DNA from: Bacteroidales bacterium
GTDB taxonomy: Bacteria > Bacteroidota > Bacteroidia > Bacteroidales > UBA12077
Direction: 5' to 3'
DNA: 41,160 bases
NCBI GenBank assembly: GCA_030611105.1
Contig: JAUWQL010000016.1
Location: 1-41,160 of the forward strand
Notes under the pieces: model-generated
What the model was told of the DNA's origin: nothing
Databases searched by the model: none
What the model saw: only the letters and a program-made list of their open reading frames with translations
Translations under genes and position numbers: made by a program
Shown: one piece after another, positions 37,688 through 41,160 of the stretch
Layout of the letters: the number at the start of each line of letters is the position of its first letter
How positions within the stretch are numbered: position 1 is the first letter of the stretch

Positions 37688-40399
37688 ATGCAAAAGAAAA
37701 AATATATATTAATTGTTGATGATAGCAACGCTAACCTTTTAATGATGTGCGATATGTTGGAGCTTGAAGGATATAATACTTTCTCGGCCAATAGTGGCAA
37801 GCTCGCACTTGCTTTTCTTGAAGATAATATTCCGGATTTAATTCTTTTAGATATTATGATGCCTGAAATGAGCGGTTTCGAGGTATGTGAAAAAATTAAA
37901 CAAAATAAAAAGTTAAGTGAAATACCTCTCATGTTTCTTACAGCCGTAATTGAAATAGGAAACAAATTAAAAGGTTTTGAACTTGGTGCTGTAGATTTTA
38001 TTTCTAAACCATTTCAAAGAGAAGAGTTGTTGGCACGAATAAATACACATCTTTCCTTACAGGAAAATAAAGAAAAGTTAATAAAGGCAAATAAAAAATT
38101 ACTTATAGCAAATGAAAGCACATTAGAAAACGAAAAAAAGTATAGAAGCTTGTTTAATAGTTTGGTTAATGGTTTTGCTTTTCATGAAATTGTATTAGAT
38201 GAAAATAATGTGCCAATAGATTACATCTTTATTGAAATTAATGATGTTTATGAAGAGATAATAGGGTTAAAAAGAGAAGAAATAATTGGAAAAAAGATTA
38301 CTGAAATTTCACCTGACATTGTAAACGATATAATCAAATGGATCGAAATTTATGGTCAAGTAGCCTTAACCGGGAAAACTCGTAAATTTGAAAGTTTTCT
38401 TGAATCGACAAACAAGTGGTATTCAGTTATAGTTTACAGCGCTCAGAAAAATTACTTCGCTGCTATTTTTGAAGATATAACTGATCGTAAGAATGTAGAA
38501 AAAGAAATTATTGATAAAACTGAAGAACTGAGAAAACAATTTGAAAAAAGCGAAAAACAGAGAATTGCCAACTTAATAGTTTTAAATGATCTTAATATAG
38601 CAACTAAAGATTTAAAGGCAGAAATTACTGAACGCAAACGTGCAGAGCAAATCCAAAAGGTATTATACAATATTTCCAATGCAGTAATTATAACTGATAA
38701 TTTTGAAGAATTGGCTAAACGGATACAAGAATATCTCGGAACAATAATCGATACAACAAATTTTTATATTGCTCTTTATAATAATAAAACCGATACAATT
38801 TCGCTACCATTTTTTTCTGATAAAAAGGATAAGTATACTTCTGTTCCGGCGGGTAAGACATTAACCAAGTATGTAATTGATACAAAAAAGTCGCTTCTGG
38901 CAAATATCGATCTTAAAAAAAGACTTGTTAAGGAAGGTAAACTGGAACATAAAGGAAGCTTATCAAAAATATGGCTTGGAGTACCACTTAAAATTGAAGG
39001 AAAAGTCATAGGGGTACTTGCCGTTCAAAGTTATACTGATGAATACGCGTACAATGAATCCGATATGGAAATACTCGAATTTATTTCCGGTCAGATAAGT
39101 ATTTCAATTGAACGTAAAAAAGCCGAGGAAGAACTTCAAAAGCACCACAATAATTTAGAAGAATTAGTGGAAAAAAGAACGGCAGAGTTAAGTTTTGCTA
39201 ATGCCGAACTGGCAAAAGCAGCCGGGATGAAAGATGAATTTCTTGCTAATATGAGTCATGAGCTCAGAACCCCGCTAAACGCGGTACTTGGCCTTTCTGA
39301 AGCATTACAAGAAGAAATTTACGGAAAACTTAATAAGAAACAAACAGAAAAAATACAACACATTGAAGAAAGCGGCAGGCATTTACTCGATTTAATTAAT
39401 GAAATACTTGATCTGGCAAAAATAGAAGCAGGAAAAATTGTACTGGAATATAGAGAAATCTCTATTGAAGAATTAATGCAATCGAGCCTAAGATTTATAA
39501 AACAAACTGCTTTTAATAAAAAAATTAAAGTATCGACAAATACTTCAAGTACAATTGAAACATTCCGGGCAGATGAAAAACGCATGAAACAAATTCTTGT
39601 GAATTTATTAAGTAATGCTGTAAAATTTACTCCGGATGGAGGGCAAATTGGTTTAGAAGTTAATGTAAACAAAGAAAACCAAACCATTAGTTTTATAGTT
39701 TGGGACACAGGTATTGGTATATCACAGGAAAACATTGACAAGTTGTTCCAGCCTTTTGTTCAAATAGACAGCACACTTTCACGACAATACGAAGGAACCG
39801 GACTTGGTTTGGCACTGGTAAATAAATTAACAAATCTGCACAATGGTTCAATAACAGTTGGAAGCCAAGAAGGGAAAGGTAGTCGGTTCATTGTTACAAT
39901 ACCAATTATGGAGTATGATAAAAAAGATGAATCAGAACTCAAAGACTCAAAAATTGATGAGTTAAATGCTGAATCCGATGTTTTAATAGTGAAAAAAGAT
40001 GACCGTAAAAAGCGTGAAGGTCAGCGACTTATTCTTCTTGCCGAAGACAACGAATATAATATAATAACCATTAAAGATTATCTGGAAGCCAAGCAATTTA
40101 AGGTACTTGTAGCCCGAAACGGGAAAGAGGCTGTAGCTATGGTAAATGAAATAAAGCCTGAATTAATTTTAATGGATATACAAATGCCTGTAATGAATGG
40201 ATTGGAAGCAACAAAAGAAATAAGGGCAAATAGTAATTCCAAAATTTCAGGTATTCCTATTATTGCTTTAACATCATTAGCAATGCCCGGCGATCGTGAA
40301 AAATGCATTAATGCAGGAGCTAATAAATACATGAAAAAACCGGTTGGTTTAAAGAATTTGGTTAAAACTATAAATGACTTATTGGAAAAGAAAGCTTAA
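37688..40399 (+). CDS. Hybrid histidine kinase: REC-PAS-GAF-HisKA-HATPase-REC
   Basis: A 903-residue cytoplasmic hybrid kinase with no membrane helix. The order is: receiver 1 (1-125) with Asp55 in 'LILLDIMMPEMSGFE'; PAS (about 150-268); coil with 'EITERKRAEQIQ'; GAF (about 315-475) containing 'SKIWLGVPLKIEGKVIGVLA'; and HisKA with 'EFLANMSHELRTPLNAVLGL' (His524). HATPase (about 620-735) follows, with 'QILVNLLSNAVKFTPDGGQI', 'WDTGIGIS' and 'YEGTGLGLALVNKL'. Receiver 2 (about 775-900) has Asp830 in 'ILMDIQMPVMNG'. This arrangement supports a phosphorelay with input from an upstream receiver. It is the last gene of the island and all its catalytic residues look intact. Confidence 0.95.
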   Translation: MQKKKYILIVDDSNANLLMMCDMLELEGYNTFSANSGKLALAFLEDNIPDLILLDIMMPEMSGFEVCEKIKQNKKLSEIPLMFLTAVIEIGNKLKGFELGAVDFISKPFQREELLARINTHLSLQENKEKLIKANKKLLIANESTLENEKKYRSLFNSLVNGFAFHEIVLDENNVPIDYIFIEINDVYEEIIGLKREEIIGKKITEISPDIVNDIIKWIEIYGQVALTGKTRKFESFLESTNKWYSVIVYSAQKNYFAAIFEDITDRKNVEKEIIDKTEELRKQFEKSEKQRIANLIVLNDLNIATKDLKAEITERKRAEQIQKVLYNISNAVIITDNFEELAKRIQEYLGTIIDTTNFYIALYNNKTDTISLPFFSDKKDKYTSVPAGKTLTKYVIDTKKSLLANIDLKKRLVKEGKLEHKGSLSKIWLGVPLKIEGKVIGVLAVQSYTDEYAYNESDMEILEFISGQISISIERKKAEEELQKHHNNLEELVEKRTAELSFANAELAKAAGMKDEFLANMSHELRTPLNAVLGLSEALQEEIYGKLNKKQTEKIQHIEESGRHLLDLINEILDLAKIEAGKIVLEYREISIEELMQSSLRFIKQTAFNKKIKVSTNTSSTIETFRADEKRMKQILVNLLSNAVKFTPDGGQIGLEVNVNKENQTISFIVWDTGIGISQENIDKLFQPFVQIDSTLSRQYEGTGLGLALVNKLTNLHNGSITVGSQEGKGSRFIVTIPIMEYDKKDESELKDSKIDELNAESDVLIVKKDDRKKREGQRLILLAEDNEYNIITIKDYLEAKQFKVLVARNGKEAVAMVNEIKPELILMDIQMPVMNGLEATKEIRANSNSKISGIPIIALTSLAMPGDREKCINAGANKYMKKPVGLKNLVKTINDLLEKKA

Positions 40400-40410
40400 T
40401 GTATAACTAA

Positions 40411-40460
40411 CAGCGCAGTCGCTCGCCTGACTGCCGTTAGGCAGGCTTTTAGCAAGTGAC
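40411..40460 (+). repeat. REP sequence, left copy
   Basis: CAGTCGCTCGCCTGACTGCC starts at 40415 and continues into GTTAGGCAGGCTTTTAGCAA. The GCCTGAC/GTTAGGC stem can alternate with a CTGCC/GGCAG stem. A near-identical copy in the same orientation is at 41066-41110, on the other side of the transposase gene. Confidence 0.75.
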
Positions 40461-40489
40461 AATTATTTTAACAAGAACATTAATACAAT

Positions 40490-41020
40490 ATGTCAGAAAA
40501 ACGAAAAGCAAATACAGACTCTGCGTATTATCTTACATTCACAGTTGTAGGATGGATAGATATTTTCACAAGAAGCAAATATTGTGATATTGTATTGAAA
40601 AGTTTGGAGTATTGTAGAAAAGAAAAAGGATTAGAGATTTTTGCTTTTGTAATAATGCCAAGCCATATTCATCTTATAGCTCGACATAATGAAGAAAAGC
40701 TTAACGAAATAATTAGGGATTTTAAAAGTTTTACTGCAAAAGCAATTATACGAACAATACAAGAAGAGCCTGGTGAAAGCAGAAAAGAATGGTTATTACA
40801 TATGTTTAAGTATTTTGCTAAATACAAAAATCAGAATAAAAAATATCAATTTTGGCAAAAGACAAATCATCCAACAGAACTGTTCACAAATGACGTAATT
40901 GATCAAAAAATAAATTATTTGCATAACAATCCAGCTGTTGCAGGTATTGTTTCTAATGTTGAATCATATGTTTATAGTAGTGCAAATATGTTTTGTGATT
41001 TTGAGGTAAATGAGATGTGA
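40490..41020 (+). CDS. REP-associated tyrosine transposase (RAYT, Y1/IS200-like)
   Basis: A 176-residue single-domain HUH transposase. 'SAYYLTFTVVGWIDIFTRSK' (11-30) is the usual start. The HUH metal motif is His59-Ile-His61 in 'VIMPSHIHLIARH'. The catalytic tyrosine is Tyr143 in 'KINYLHNNPAVAGIV', followed by the conserved end 'ESYVYSSANMF'. RAYTs move or maintain REP palindromes rather than carry full terminal repeats. This one is bracketed by two REP copies (40411-40460 and 41066-41110) plus a small hairpin (41031-41046), the typical arrangement. The gene looks intact. Confidence 0.95.
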   Translation: MSEKRKANTDSAYYLTFTVVGWIDIFTRSKYCDIVLKSLEYCRKEKGLEIFAFVIMPSHIHLIARHNEEKLNEIIRDFKSFTAKAIIRTIQEEPGESRKEWLLHMFKYFAKYKNQNKKYQFWQKTNHPTELFTNDVIDQKINYLHNNPAVAGIVSNVESYVYSSANMFCDFEVNEM

Positions 41021-41030
41021 ATATTCATCA

Positions 41031-41046
41031 CTCGGCAGGAGCCGAG
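41031..41046. repeat. Short hairpin after the RAYT gene
   Basis: CTCGGC-AGGA-GCCGAG, a perfect 6-bp stem located between the transposase stop and the right REP copy. Confidence 0.6.
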
Positions 41047-41065
41047 CGATTGCAGTGCCACTTAG

Positions 41066-41110
41066 CACAGTCGTTCGCCTGACTGCCGTCAGGCAGGCTT
41101 TTAGCGAGGG
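41066..41110 (+). repeat. REP sequence, right copy
   Basis: CAGTCGTTCGCCTGACTGCC (from 41068) followed by GTCAGGCAGGCTTTTAGCGA. It differs from the left copy at only a few positions and restores a perfect GCCTGAC/GTCAGGC stem. Confidence 0.78.
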
Positions 41111-41128
41111 AAACTTAATATATTTATA

Positions 41129-41160
41129 ATGCAAAAAACAAATCTAAAACAAAGAAAGGG
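41129..41160 (+). CDS. Possible start of a further gene, cut by the window edge
   Basis: An ATG at 41129 opens a frame of ten codons (MQKTNLKQRK) to the window end, 19 bp after the REP copy. Nothing more can be said. Confidence 0.25.
   Translation, partial: MQKTNLKQRK

Noticed and set aside
24274-40399. Sigma-54 -24/-12 promoters (TGGCAC-N5-TTGC) before the island genes
   Set aside because: Looked for by eye upstream of the operon starts and not found convincingly; a matrix scan would be needed.
1-41160. CRISPR arrays, tRNA or rRNA genes
   Set aside because: No regularly spaced direct repeats and no cloverleaf or rRNA-like conserved sequence was noticed on either strand.

Overview
The window is AT-rich DNA from a member of the Bacteroidota, most likely an environmental Bacteroidales/Marinilabiliales-type organism. 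This rests on lipoproteins with acidic residues right after the lipobox Cys, a BtuB/BtuG-type cobalamin uptake pair, general lack of Shine-Dalgarno sequences with A-rich leaders, a TAnnTTTG-type promoter box, and many families typical of the phylum. No rRNA, tRNA or CRISPR array was seen.

Layout. (1) 1-2713: end of a lipoprotein-type ABC exporter operon (two FtsX-like permeases and a LolA-like periplasmic protein), interrupted by a four-helix-bundle gene lying between inverted A/G-rich arms. (2) 2714-6648: a MITE-like element, a Cys-cluster protein, a radical SAM enzyme, a SnoaL-like protein, a flavodoxin-fold reductase and an unknown membrane protein. (3) 6741-10687: nhaA, then a tightly overlapping operon of an AmgK-like sugar kinase, a free-standing RapZ C-terminal domain and a MurU-like nucleotidyltransferase, which reads as a cell-wall sugar salvage unit. 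(4) 10837-13960: an unknown protein, a candidate small RNA with its own promoter and terminator, and an M3 peptidase lipoprotein. (5) 14023-17604: a cobalamin riboswitch followed by btuB and btuG. (6) 17811-23947: two paralogous exported proteins, two small exported proteins and a 1008-aa ABC-2 transporter.

(7) 24274-40399: a 16-kb signalling island with all genes on the plus strand. It holds a REC-SpoIIE phosphatase, a broken 5TM/HAMP-PAS locus, a membrane TPR protein, a sigma-54-like protein fused to a GIY-YIG domain, a membrane PAS protein, a 66-residue free tail protein, a 5TM-PAS-PAS histidine kinase, a KilA-N gene, a Rcp1-like receiver, a REC-PASx6 protein and a hybrid histidine kinase. 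Several of these end not in a kinase domain but in the same coiled coil plus a 'LFVGREFRIKEL' tail. (8) 40411-41110: a REP-associated tyrosine transposase flanked by REP copies.

The most unusual content is in the signalling island. The sigma-54-like/GIY-YIG fusion has lost the canonical N-terminal region and has an altered RpoN box. It overlaps by 4 bp the stop codon of a kinase-less TPR sensor carrying the shared tail. My inference is that the tail is a common docking or oligomerisation element and that the fusion protein may be a transcription- or DNA-directed output of these kinase-less sensors. The island also carries two strong AAGGAGG ribosome binding sites, unusual for this phylum, which hints that part of it was acquired from elsewhere.
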